Assembly: GCA_910579585.1 (NCBI GenBank)
Contig: CAJTVA010000001.1
Coordinates: 1 to 64,000 of the forward strand
Reading direction: 5' to 3'
DNA: 64,000 bases
Source of the DNA: an uncultured Christensenella sp.
GTDB taxonomy: Bacteria > Bacillota > Clostridia > Christensenellales > Borkfalkiaceae
This document shows, in pieces, positions 15,969 through 23,788 of the stretch. Below the pieces are notes generated by a model. It was not told the origin of the DNA, made no database searches, and saw nothing but the letters and a program-made list of their open reading frames with translations. The position numbers and the translations under genes were made by a program. The stretch's first letter is position 1. Each line of letters opens with the position of its first letter.

Positions 15969-17540
15969 TTATTTTAGCATATCTAAATAGAGAGATTCGT
16001 AAATTTTAGCCGAACGGTTCCAACTGAAATCGGTCGTCGCCGCCCTGTACATTAATTTTTTCCACTCTTCTTTATTTTTATAATCGCTCATTGCCTGACG
16101 GATAACGTACAGCATATCGTGCGCGTTATAGTTTGCGAAAGTATAGCCGTTTTCAAGCGGTTTTATACTGTCATAAAGTCCGCCCGTTTCCCTTACGACG
16201 GGGATTGTGCCGTAGCGGCAAGCTATCATTTGCGAAAGTCCGCAAGGTTCGGACTTGGACGGCATCAGGAAGATATCCGAGCCCGAGTATATCTTCCTTG
16301 ACAGGTCGCCGTTGAAGATAATGTTTGCGCTGAACTTATCGGGGTATCTTCTTGCAAGGTCGCTGAAAAAGCCCTCGTAACAAGCGTCGCCCGTGCCGAG
16401 AACGACAACCTGCACATCGTCTTGCAAAAGCTCTTCGATTACCGTGGTTACAAGGTCGAGACCCTTATGCGAAACAAGGCGCGAGACCATTGAAATTATA
16501 GGCGTATCCGCTTTCTGCGGCAAGCCGAGCAGCTTTTGGAGTTTGTTTTTGCAGACAGCTTTGTTTCTAAAGTCGTCGGGGGTATAGTTTGCAAACAGGT
16601 GAGTATCCTTTGCGCAATTGTAGCCCTCGTCGTCTATGCCGTTCAATATTCCAGAAAGTTTGAAATGGTTCTTTCTGACTATAGGGTCAAGCCCGTGCGC
16701 ATAGTATTCGTCCTTTATTTCACCCGCATATCTGGGGCTGACGGTCGAGAAACGTTCGCAACACTCTATTGCGCCTTTCATAAGGTTTATCGAATTCTTA
16801 TATTCGACGAGATATTGGTAGCTGCCGTAAATATCGAACAAGTCGCTTAACAAATCGAGCGAATACCAACCCTGATATTCTATGTTATGAATGGTGAAAA
16901 GTGCGCGTATGTACTGATATTCGGGTCTGAAACAGTAATTGGTTTTGAGGTAAATCGCCGCAAGCGCCGCCTGCCAATCGTGGCAGTGCATTACGTCGGG
17001 ATAGAAATTGATTACGGGCATAATTTCAAGCACACTTCTCGAGAAGAACGCGAATCTCTCTCCGTCGTCGAAATAGCCGTAACAACCGGGGCGCTTAAAG
17101 TAGAATTCATTATCGATGAAATAGAACGTTACCCCGTCTTTGACGTATTCGAAAATACCGCAGTACTGGTTACGCCAAGCAAGGTGAACGTAGATATTGC
17201 CGATATAGCTGAATTTATCTCTGTATTCTTTTTTGATGTCGGAATAGAGCGGCAACACCACCCTTACGTCGCAATTCCCGTTGGCGGCAACAGCTTTGGA
17301 AAGCGAGCCGATAACTTCCGCAAGTCCGCCCGTCTGGATAAAAGGCGTAGCTTCCGAAGCAACAAAAAGAATTTTCTTCTTCTGAACGGGCTTTACTTCC
17401 GACGCCTTTTTTACGGTTTTGGTTGCCGTCTTACTTGTTGCGGGCGCCTTAGCCGCCGCTTTTGTCGCAGGCTCGGTTGCCTTTTTCGTTGCGGCTGCAG
17501 CGGGTTTCGTTGTCTTTGTGGTTGTGGTTTTAGTAGCCAT
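15969..17540 (-). CDS. glgA: Glycogen synthase with Ala/Lys/Thr-rich N-terminal tail
   Basis: GT5 ADP-glucose:1,4-alpha-glucan glucosyltransferase, 523 residues. The first ~52 residues are a basic low-complexity tail (ATKTTTTKTTKPAAAATKKA and onward) resembling histone H1-type tails. The catalytic part then starts at KKKILFVASEATPF and has the normal ~470 residues. In the usual KxGGL nucleotide-sugar motif the lysine is glutamine here (IQTGGLAEV). The C-terminal domain has SRLVSHKGLDL and MPSKSEPCGLSQ (the acid/base glutamate region). Clear GGGGGA ribosome binding site before the ATG at 17540, so the tail is translated unless a later start is used. Confidence 0.93.
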   Translation of the reverse strand: MATKTTTTKTTKPAAAATKKATEPATKAAAKAPATSKTATKTVKKASEVKPVQKKKILFVASEATPFIQTGGLAEVIGSLSKAVAANGNCDVRVVLPLYSDIKKEYRDKFSYIGNIYVHLAWRNQYCGIFEYVKDGVTFYFIDNEFYFKRPGCYGYFDDGERFAFFSRSVLEIMPVINFYPDVMHCHDWQAALAAIYLKTNYCFRPEYQYIRALFTIHNIEYQGWYSLDLLSDLFDIYGSYQYLVEYKNSINLMKGAIECCERFSTVSPRYAGEIKDEYYAHGLDPIVRKNHFKLSGILNGIDDEGYNCAKDTHLFANYTPDDFRNKAVCKNKLQKLLGLPQKADTPIISMVSRLVSHKGLDLVTTVIEELLQDDVQVVVLGTGDACYEGFFSDLARRYPDKFSANIIFNGDLSRKIYSGSDIFLMPSKSEPCGLSQMIACRYGTIPVVRETGGLYDSIKPLENGYTFANYNAHDMLYVIRQAMSDYKNKEEWKKLMYRAATTDFSWNRSAKIYESLYLDMLK

Positions 17541-17561
17541 ATTTATTCCCCCGATTTTTAT

Positions 17562-18668
17562 TTATATAAGTGTGCCTTTATTTATGAAATAAGGTTGTAT
17601 TTCGCACCCTGCTAGCACTCTGTTATCACGGATAACGGAATTTTTATCGCTGACGACGTAAGAAAGCGTGCAGTTTTCGCCGACGATATTATCGGTCATA
17701 AGAATGCAGTTTTTGACGACTGCGCCCTTGCCGATTTTTACGCCGCGGAACAGAATACTGTTTTCTACCGTTCCCTCGATAAGACAGCCGTCGGATATGA
17801 GCGAATTCTTCACGCTTGCAGACTCCGCAAATTTTGCGGGCGAGCTGTCGTTGACTTTTGTATATATGTCCCTTTCGCCGAAGAGTTCGGTTCTTATCTT
17901 CTTATCCAACAGGTCCATATTTGCATCGAAATACGTAGCCAACGAATCGATACTCTTATAATATCCGTCGAATTTGTATCCGTAAAGTCTATAGGACGAA
18001 ACGCCGGGACTTAAAATATCTTTGCCGAAGCTCGTATATCCGTGCTGAATAGCGTCCTGTATAAGTCTTAAAAGGAACGACGTACGCGCAACCATTACAT
18101 TTATGTAGTTATTTTCTACGCCGTCCGAAACGGGGTTTATCTTTATGCTGTCAATTCTGCCGTCCTTTGCGACGTCGAAAGTCATATACGAATGTGATTT
18201 TACGAGCTTATGTTCGTGATAAACCATCGTAATATCTGCGTTTTTCTTGATGTGGTAGTCGATTACTTTGCTGTAATCGAGTTTATACACTGCGTCGCTG
18301 TCGGCAAGAATTACAAAGTCCTGCTTTGCTTTTCTTAAAAAAGCGGTTGCGCCCTTCAACGCTTCAAGACGGTTTTTGTAAAGAGTTTCGGTTTCATCGC
18401 TGTACGGGGGAAGCAAGATAAGCCCCCCTTCCTTTCTGGCTAAATCCCAATATTTGCCCGAACCGAGATGGTCCATAAGCGACTGGTAATTGCTTTTGGT
18501 TATCATACCCACTGTTGTGATGCCCGAATTTACCATATTGGAAAGCGCAAAGTCAACAAGACGGTATCTGCCGCCAAAGGGAATCGAACCCATAGACCTT
18601 ACTTTTGTAAGTCCGGGTACGTTTTGTTCGTTTATACTTGAAAATATAACGCCAACGGTTGAATCCAT
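17562..18668 (-). CDS. glgD: GlgD, regulatory partner of ADP-glucose pyrophosphorylase
   Basis: Nucleotidyltransferase-fold paralogue of GlgC, 368 residues, with SIPFGGRYRLVDFALSNMVNSGI at the N-terminus and a C-terminal left-handed beta-helix with hexapeptide-like repeats (CLIEGTVENSILFRGVKIGKG). In Firmicutes GlgD pairs with GlgC and raises its activity while lacking much activity itself. Consistent with this, the GGQGSRL triphosphate loop of GlgC is absent, replaced by INEQNVPGLTKVRS. It lies 16 bases after glgC, with GGGAGG upstream of the ATG. Confidence 0.94.
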   Translation of the reverse strand: MDSTVGVIFSSINEQNVPGLTKVRSMGSIPFGGRYRLVDFALSNMVNSGITTVGMITKSNYQSLMDHLGSGKYWDLARKEGGLILLPPYSDETETLYKNRLEALKGATAFLRKAKQDFVILADSDAVYKLDYSKVIDYHIKKNADITMVYHEHKLVKSHSYMTFDVAKDGRIDSIKINPVSDGVENNYINVMVARTSFLLRLIQDAIQHGYTSFGKDILSPGVSSYRLYGYKFDGYYKSIDSLATYFDANMDLLDKKIRTELFGERDIYTKVNDSSPAKFAESASVKNSLISDGCLIEGTVENSILFRGVKIGKGAVVKNCILMTDNIVGENCTLSYVVSDKNSVIRDNRVLAGCEIQPYFINKGTLI

Positions 18669-18683
18669 TTTTCTTTTCCTCCC

Positions 18684-19886
18684 TTATATGTTCTTATCGG
18701 CGATTTCGCCCGCCGCAACTTTGCCGCCCTTGGACACATGCACGCCCCTGCCGAGAACGGTTATGCCCGAAGTCTTGCTTTCGACTTTCTGTGCTTCCGC
18801 AACAGGCGCGCCTATTACTGCCTTTTCGCCGATAACGACTTCTTCGTCGATTATAGAGTAATTGACTTTTGCGCCAGCCTTGACGGTGATATTGCCCATA
18901 AGCACGCTGTCTATGACTTCCGCGCCCTTTTCGATTATGCAGTTTGTACCGATAACCGAATTAACTATCTTGCCTTCAATTTCTCCGCCTGTCGCGACGA
19001 TTGAATTGATTACCTCGCCCTCGATAAACGCAGGCGGCGCCAACGGGCTTTTGGAGTGTATTACGCTGTCGTTATCCGAAAGCTCGAATTTGGGTGCTAC
19101 TCCGAGAAGGTCCATATTCGCTTCCCATAAAGAGCTTATTGTGCCGACGTCTTTCCAGTAGCCCTCGAAGCGGTAAGAATACATCTTCTCGCCCGCTTTC
19201 AGCATCATAGGAAGTACGTTTTTACCGAAGTCGTTTTCGGAATCGGGATTTCTATTGTCGAGTTCAAGATATTTGAAAAGCTTTTCGGCAGTGAAAATAT
19301 AGATACCCATCGAAGCCAAATCGCTTTTCGGGTGCGCGGGCTTTTCTTCAAATTCGTAAATAGTGCCGTCTTTATTCGTATTCAATATACCGAATCTGGA
19401 CGCTTCTTTCAGGGGCACCTGCATACAGGCAATCGTGCAGTCGGCCTTTGCCGCTTTATGTGCCGCAAGCATCTTGTCGTAGTCCATTTTATAGATGTGG
19501 TCGCCCGAAAGAATAAGCACGTATTCGGGGTCGTACATCTTCATAAACCTTATATTCTGATAGATTGCGTTAGCCGTGCCTTTATACCAGGACGTATCGG
19601 TTTTTGCCTCGTAAGGCGAAAGGATATGTACGCCGCCGAAGGTTCTGTCCAAATCCCACGGCTGACCGTTGCCGACGTATTCGTTCAGTACAAGCGGTTG
19701 ATACTGCGTCAAAACGCCCACGGTATCAATACCCGAATTTATGCAGTTGGAAAGCGGGAAGTCGATAATTCTGTACTTCGCGCCGAACGAAACCGCAGGT
19801 TTTGCGATATTGCTTGTCAAAGCGTAAAGTCTTGAACCTTGTCCACCCGCAAGCAGCATTGCAACACACTCTTTTTTAGTTAGCAT
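18684..19886 (-). CDS. glgC: Glucose-1-phosphate adenylyltransferase
   Basis: Makes ADP-glucose from ATP and glucose 1-phosphate, the committed step of bacterial glycogen synthesis. About 400 residues. Motifs: AMLLAGGQGSRLYALT, AKPAVSFGAKYRIIDFPLSNC, LSGDHIYKMDY, EFEEKPAHPKS, and the C-terminal beta-helix (VIGTNCIIEKGAEV). The start is placed at ATG 19886, with GGGGG eight bases upstream; a TTG five codons earlier is the only alternative. It works as a heterotetramer with GlgD in related bacteria. Confidence 0.95.
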   Translation of the reverse strand: MLTKKECVAMLLAGGQGSRLYALTSNIAKPAVSFGAKYRIIDFPLSNCINSGIDTVGVLTQYQPLVLNEYVGNGQPWDLDRTFGGVHILSPYEAKTDTSWYKGTANAIYQNIRFMKMYDPEYVLILSGDHIYKMDYDKMLAAHKAAKADCTIACMQVPLKEASRFGILNTNKDGTIYEFEEKPAHPKSDLASMGIYIFTAEKLFKYLELDNRNPDSENDFGKNVLPMMLKAGEKMYSYRFEGYWKDVGTISSLWEANMDLLGVAPKFELSDNDSVIHSKSPLAPPAFIEGEVINSIVATGGEIEGKIVNSVIGTNCIIEKGAEVIDSVLMGNITVKAGAKVNYSIIDEEVVIGEKAVIGAPVAEAQKVESKTSGITVLGRGVHVSKGGKVAAGEIADKNI

Positions 19887-19905
19887 TGCCAATTCCCCCA
19901 AAAAA

Positions 19906-21750
19906 TTAATTTTCTTTTATTAAATAGACGCAAGTAAGGCGCGGAATATCCATAGTTAACGAATATTCTCCGTCTGAGCCTGTTTCTTTCTTTGAGAAGA
20001 ACACTTTCTTTTTGAGCGTTCCTTTACCGCCGAACCGAGAATCGTCGGTGTTTAAAACTATGCGGTACTTTCCCTCTTCTATTCCTATTCTATATCCGAG
20101 CTGGTCTACGCCCGAAAAATTGAGTACTGCCGTAAGACTCTCTCCGTTTTCTGCGTAGCGCGTAAAGGCGATTACGTTATGGTAGTTATCGTCGACGACG
20201 AGCCACTTGAAGCCTTTCCAGTCGCGGTCAATCTCGTACAGTGGTTTTGCTTCAAGGTAAAAATAATTGAGAGTTTTTACGAACTCACGCATTCTTTTAT
20301 GTAGAGCAAATCTGTCTGCAAGAAACAAATCTAAGCCCGCGGCATAGTCCCATTCTTTGAACTGCGCGACCTCGTAACCCATAAAATTGAGCTTTTTACC
20401 GGGGTGAGCATACATAAACGCGAGTAAAAGCCGTTCGCCTGCGAATTTATCTTCGTAGTTACCGCTCATCTTATTGACAATCGAGCCCTTGACGTGAACC
20501 ACCTCGTCGTGCGAAAGCGGAAGAATGAAGTTTTCCGAAAACGAATATACCATTGAAAAGGTAAGTTTGTTATGGTGGTGGCTTCTGAAATACGGGTCTT
20601 GCCTGCAATAGAACAAAACGTCGTTCATCCAACCCATATTCCACTTGTAGTCGAAGCCCAGTCCGCCGTCTTTTACGGACGCGGTGACGAGCGGGAAAGC
20701 GGTAGATTCTTCTGCGAACATCAGAACGCAAGGCGCATTTTCTTTGATTACCGTATTGAGTTTTTTTATAAACCCGATACCCTCTAAATTCCTGTTATCG
20801 CCGTAGATATTGGGAGTAAATCCGCCTGCCGGATTGTCGTAATCGAGATAGAGCATTGACGCGACGGCGTCCACCCTTAACCCGTCTATACGGAATCTGT
20901 CAATAAAAAAGTATGCGGCGGATAACAGAAAATTATCAACTTCCGCTCTGCCGAAGTCAAATCTGCGCGTGCCCCAACCGGGGTATTCCATTCTGTCCCA
21001 AAGCGGACATTCGTACAGCGGCTGGCCGTCAAACTCGTACAAGCCCCAAGCGTCTTTCGGGAAGTGCGCGGGTACCCAGTCCAGAATAACTTTTATACCT
21101 TCGGCGTGAAAAGCGTCGATTAGGCATTTGAATTCACGCGGGGTGCCCATTCTCGACGTTACGGCGAAATAACCCGTAACCTGATAACCCCACGAGCCGT
21201 CAAACGGAAATTCCGTAACGGGCATAAACTCGACGTGGGTATAGCCCATTTCTTTGACATAGGGCACAAGCTCCCTTGCTAAATCCAAATAACTGTAACA
21301 AGAATTGTCGGGATGGCGCTTCCAACTTAAAAGGTTTACTTCGTAAACGTTCATCGGACCGTTGTGGCGCTTGGGAGTATAGTCCGACTTTTTAGGGAGT
21401 TGCGAAACGACAGAACGGAAAGTTTTCAGGTCACTTGCAAAAGCGTACGGGTCGGCTTTTTCCAAAATTCTGCCGTCGGCGGTTGTTATAACGTAAAAAT
21501 ACCTGTTGCCTACCGCGGCGTAAGTTTCGACTTCAAAGCTTTCGCCGTCGCAACATTTTTGCATAGGGATAAGCCTTCTTTCACCGTCGGCGCAAAGACA
21601 AAGATCGACTTTTACTGCGTGCGGCGCCCAAACGCGGAAACTGAACTTGCCTTTAAACAACTTAATGCAGCCGAAAAATTCATAGGTTCTATAATCTGTA
21701 CCGCTATGAAAATTTTTCAACCTTTCGGCTAAATTCCCGCCGTTTACCAT
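19906..21750 (-). CDS. glgB: 1,4-alpha-glucan branching enzyme
   Basis: GH13 enzyme that introduces alpha-1,6 branches into glycogen; 614 residues. Catalytic triad regions: RIDGLRVDAVASMLYLDY (Asp nucleophile), MFAEESTAFP (Glu acid/base) and LSHDEVVHVKGS (Asp). N-terminal CBM48 segment (FSFRVWAPHAVKVDLC) and GYTHVEFMPVTEFPFDGSWGYQ are typical. First gene of the operon. A promoter (TTGAAA-17-TACAAT) ends nine bases before the ATG and no ribosome binding site is present, so the mRNA may be leaderless; an in-frame TTG at codon 11 is the alternative start. Confidence 0.95.
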   Translation of the reverse strand: MVNGGNLAERLKNFHSGTDYRTYEFFGCIKLFKGKFSFRVWAPHAVKVDLCLCADGERRLIPMQKCCDGESFEVETYAAVGNRYFYVITTADGRILEKADPYAFASDLKTFRSVVSQLPKKSDYTPKRHNGPMNVYEVNLLSWKRHPDNSCYSYLDLARELVPYVKEMGYTHVEFMPVTEFPFDGSWGYQVTGYFAVTSRMGTPREFKCLIDAFHAEGIKVILDWVPAHFPKDAWGLYEFDGQPLYECPLWDRMEYPGWGTRRFDFGRAEVDNFLLSAAYFFIDRFRIDGLRVDAVASMLYLDYDNPAGGFTPNIYGDNRNLEGIGFIKKLNTVIKENAPCVLMFAEESTAFPLVTASVKDGGLGFDYKWNMGWMNDVLFYCRQDPYFRSHHHNKLTFSMVYSFSENFILPLSHDEVVHVKGSIVNKMSGNYEDKFAGERLLLAFMYAHPGKKLNFMGYEVAQFKEWDYAAGLDLFLADRFALHKRMREFVKTLNYFYLEAKPLYEIDRDWKGFKWLVVDDNYHNVIAFTRYAENGESLTAVLNFSGVDQLGYRIGIEEGKYRIVLNTDDSRFGGKGTLKKKVFFSKKETGSDGEYSLTMDIPRLTCVYLIKEN

Positions 21751-21759
21751 ACCTAGTTC

Positions 21760-21788
21760 ATTGTAGCATATTACTTGACCATTTTCAA
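21760..21788 (-). promoter_or_regulatory. Promoter of the glycogen operon (leaderless layout)
   Basis: On the - strand: TTGAAA (21783-21788), 17-base spacer, TACAAT (21760-21765), then nine bases to the glgB ATG. An inverted repeat CTTGA-N6-TCAAG (21774-21789) overlaps the -35 box and could be an operator. Confidence 0.6.
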
Positions 21789-21827
21789 GACCGAATTCAT
21801 AAAAAAAGGAAATTTTTTCATAAATTG

Positions 21828-21851
21828 CGCCCCCGTATTTTTTCGGGGGCG
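21828..21851 (-). terminator. Terminator after htpG
   Basis: CGCCCCCG pairs with CGGGGGCG around a T-rich eight-base loop. The T-run on the - strand side is short (CAATTT). Confidence 0.6.
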
Positions 21852-21856
21852 GTTTA

Positions 21857-23677
21857 TCATATTATATAGTTTGTTAAAAGGGTTATGCTGTCTTTTTGAA
21901 ATTTTTCAAGTTCTTCGGGAGAAAGTTTCTTGAACGACGCCAATGCAAGCGAATAGACGTAGCCTGCAACGAACTTCTGCTTTTCGGCACCGAGCTCTTT
22001 AAGCTTCTCTATGACGGGGCTTGCGATATTGACAATCAGAGTTTTGTTGAGATCGCCCTCGCTCATTCCGTAAATCTGCCCCATTTCCGTATAGCGGCGC
22101 ATATACTCGTCTACCACGATTATTGCGGGAACGGTTGCATTTTTCAGTTTTTCGGTCTTGATTGTCAGTTTATCGTCGCCTAGCGCGGTTTTGAAAATAT
22201 CGCAAATCACGCTATCCTCTGCGCCATCCTCGCTCTTCAAAGCGCCGTCAACGTCCGCATCTATGCGCGTGAATTTTAGCTTGTCTGGAGTTTTATATTC
22301 AAGATAGGAAAGGAAATGCGGGTCGATAAAATTATCGCACAAAATAGCGTTCAGTCCCTCGTCTTTGAAAAGCTTGATATACTGCGCCTGCTGTTTCTCG
22401 TCCGAAACGTAGTAAACGGTCTTTGGCTTTGTATCTGCGGCGGGCGCGTCCTTACTTTCGTCCTCTTCTTTGTCGTCCAAAAGCTCTTTAAAGTTCAAAA
22501 ACTTGCCGTTCAGGTCCTTATAAATTATAATATCCTTTACTTTATCGTAAAAATCGTTGTCTTTTATGCAGCCGAATTTTATGAAGTTTGCGACGTCTTC
22601 CCAGCAGGTTTCGAACTTTTCCCTGTCGGTTTTAAACAGAGAATTGAGCTTGTCGGCAACTTTTTTTGTGATATGCTTGCTTATTTTGCGAACTTGACTG
22701 TCGTTTTGCAGAAAGCTTCGGGAAACGTTCAAGGGTATATCGGGACAGTCGATTACGCCGTTTAAAAGCATAAGATACTCGGGAATGACTTCCTTTATAT
22801 TATCCGCGATAAACACCTGATTGCAATAAAGTTTGACTTTACCGCGCTCTAATTCGAGCTTGTTTTTGACCTTGGGGAAATACAGAATACCTTTTAATTT
22901 GAAAGGGTAGTCCATATTGAGGTGAACCCAGAAAATAGGGTCGTTATAGTCCATAAAGGTATCGGTATAGAACTTTTTATAGTCCTCTTCCGTGCAGTCT
23001 TTGGGGTGCTTTGCGTACAGGGGCAGGGTTGAATTCAAAGGCTCGTCTTTGCCGTCGCCCTTGAAGGAAACGTAGATATTGTACGGCATAAAAGAGCAGT
23101 ACTTTCTGACGAGGTTCTTTATATTGCTTTCGTCGAGGAACTCCTTTTCTTCCGCGGCGATATGCATAACTATTCTGGTGCCGCGCTCGGATTTTTCGCA
23201 CTCTTCTATGCTGTAAGTTGCATTTCCGTCGCTTTCCCAATGCACTGCGGGAGCGTCTTTATAGGATTTTGTGAAGATTTCCACGCTTTCGGAAACCATA
23301 TAAACCGAATAGAAACCCAAACCGAAATGACCTATTATACCGTCTCCGCCTGCGTTTTCATACTTTTTAAGGAAATCGGAAGCGCCCGAAAAAGCGATTT
23401 GTGTGATATAGTTTTCAACCTCTTCAGCCGTCATACCGATTCCGTTGTCCTCGACGGTCAAAGTCTTTGACTTTTTATCGACGGTAATTTTGACGCAATA
23501 TTCTTCGCCAGTTTCTTTAGCTTCGCCCATAGTGACGAGCTTATTGAACTTGGTTATAGCATCAACGCCGTTTGCGACGATTTCTCTTAAAAAAATGTCT
23601 TTATCCGAATAAAGCCATTTCTTTATAATCGGCATCATATTTTCGCTTGAAATTTTTATATTTCCTTCTCTTTTCAT
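21857..23677 (-). CDS. htpG: Chaperone HtpG (Hsp90)
   Basis: ATP-dependent Hsp90-family chaperone, 606 residues. The N-terminal GHKL ATPase has REIVANGVDAITKF (the usual REL(I/V)SNAxDA region, with Val-Asp here), VEDNGIGMT, GHFGLGFYSVYMV and GTRIVMHI. The middle domain has LYFPKVKNKLELERGKVKLYCNQVFI and VSRSFLQNDSQV with the client/ATPase arginine. Start at ATG 23677 after AAGGAG; a weak promoter with TATAAT lies near 23705. Transcribed alone. Htp proteins of Clostridia are often slightly shorter than the E. coli protein, as here. Confidence 0.95.
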   Translation of the reverse strand: MKREGNIKISSENMMPIIKKWLYSDKDIFLREIVANGVDAITKFNKLVTMGEAKETGEEYCVKITVDKKSKTLTVEDNGIGMTAEEVENYITQIAFSGASDFLKKYENAGGDGIIGHFGLGFYSVYMVSESVEIFTKSYKDAPAVHWESDGNATYSIEECEKSERGTRIVMHIAAEEKEFLDESNIKNLVRKYCSFMPYNIYVSFKGDGKDEPLNSTLPLYAKHPKDCTEEDYKKFYTDTFMDYNDPIFWVHLNMDYPFKLKGILYFPKVKNKLELERGKVKLYCNQVFIADNIKEVIPEYLMLLNGVIDCPDIPLNVSRSFLQNDSQVRKISKHITKKVADKLNSLFKTDREKFETCWEDVANFIKFGCIKDNDFYDKVKDIIIYKDLNGKFLNFKELLDDKEEDESKDAPAADTKPKTVYYVSDEKQQAQYIKLFKDEGLNAILCDNFIDPHFLSYLEYKTPDKLKFTRIDADVDGALKSEDGAEDSVICDIFKTALGDDKLTIKTEKLKNATVPAIIVVDEYMRRYTEMGQIYGMSEGDLNKTLIVNIASPVIEKLKELGAEKQKFVAGYVYSLALASFKKLSPEELEKFQKDSITLLTNYII

Positions 23678-23747
23678 AAGTTATCTCCTTGAATAAACAT
23701 TTTATTATAAACCCGTATTCTGTAGACTAAACGAAAAAATCACATAA

Positions 23748-23776
23748 AAAAACTTCGCCGAGTAGGCGAAGTTTTT
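23748..23776 (-). terminator. Terminator of the ispH-rpsA operon
   Basis: Twelve-pair stem AAAAACTTCGCC (23748-23759) with GGCGAAGTTTTT (23765-23776), a T-rich tail on the - strand, just after the ispH-rpsA stop. Confidence 0.85.
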
Positions 23777-23788
23777 AATTAATTTAGA

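Noticed and set aside
17609..17619. TAGCACTC inside glgD as a CIRCE half-site
   Set aside because: No matching inverted half at the right spacing, and it is inside a coding region of a non-heat-shock gene.
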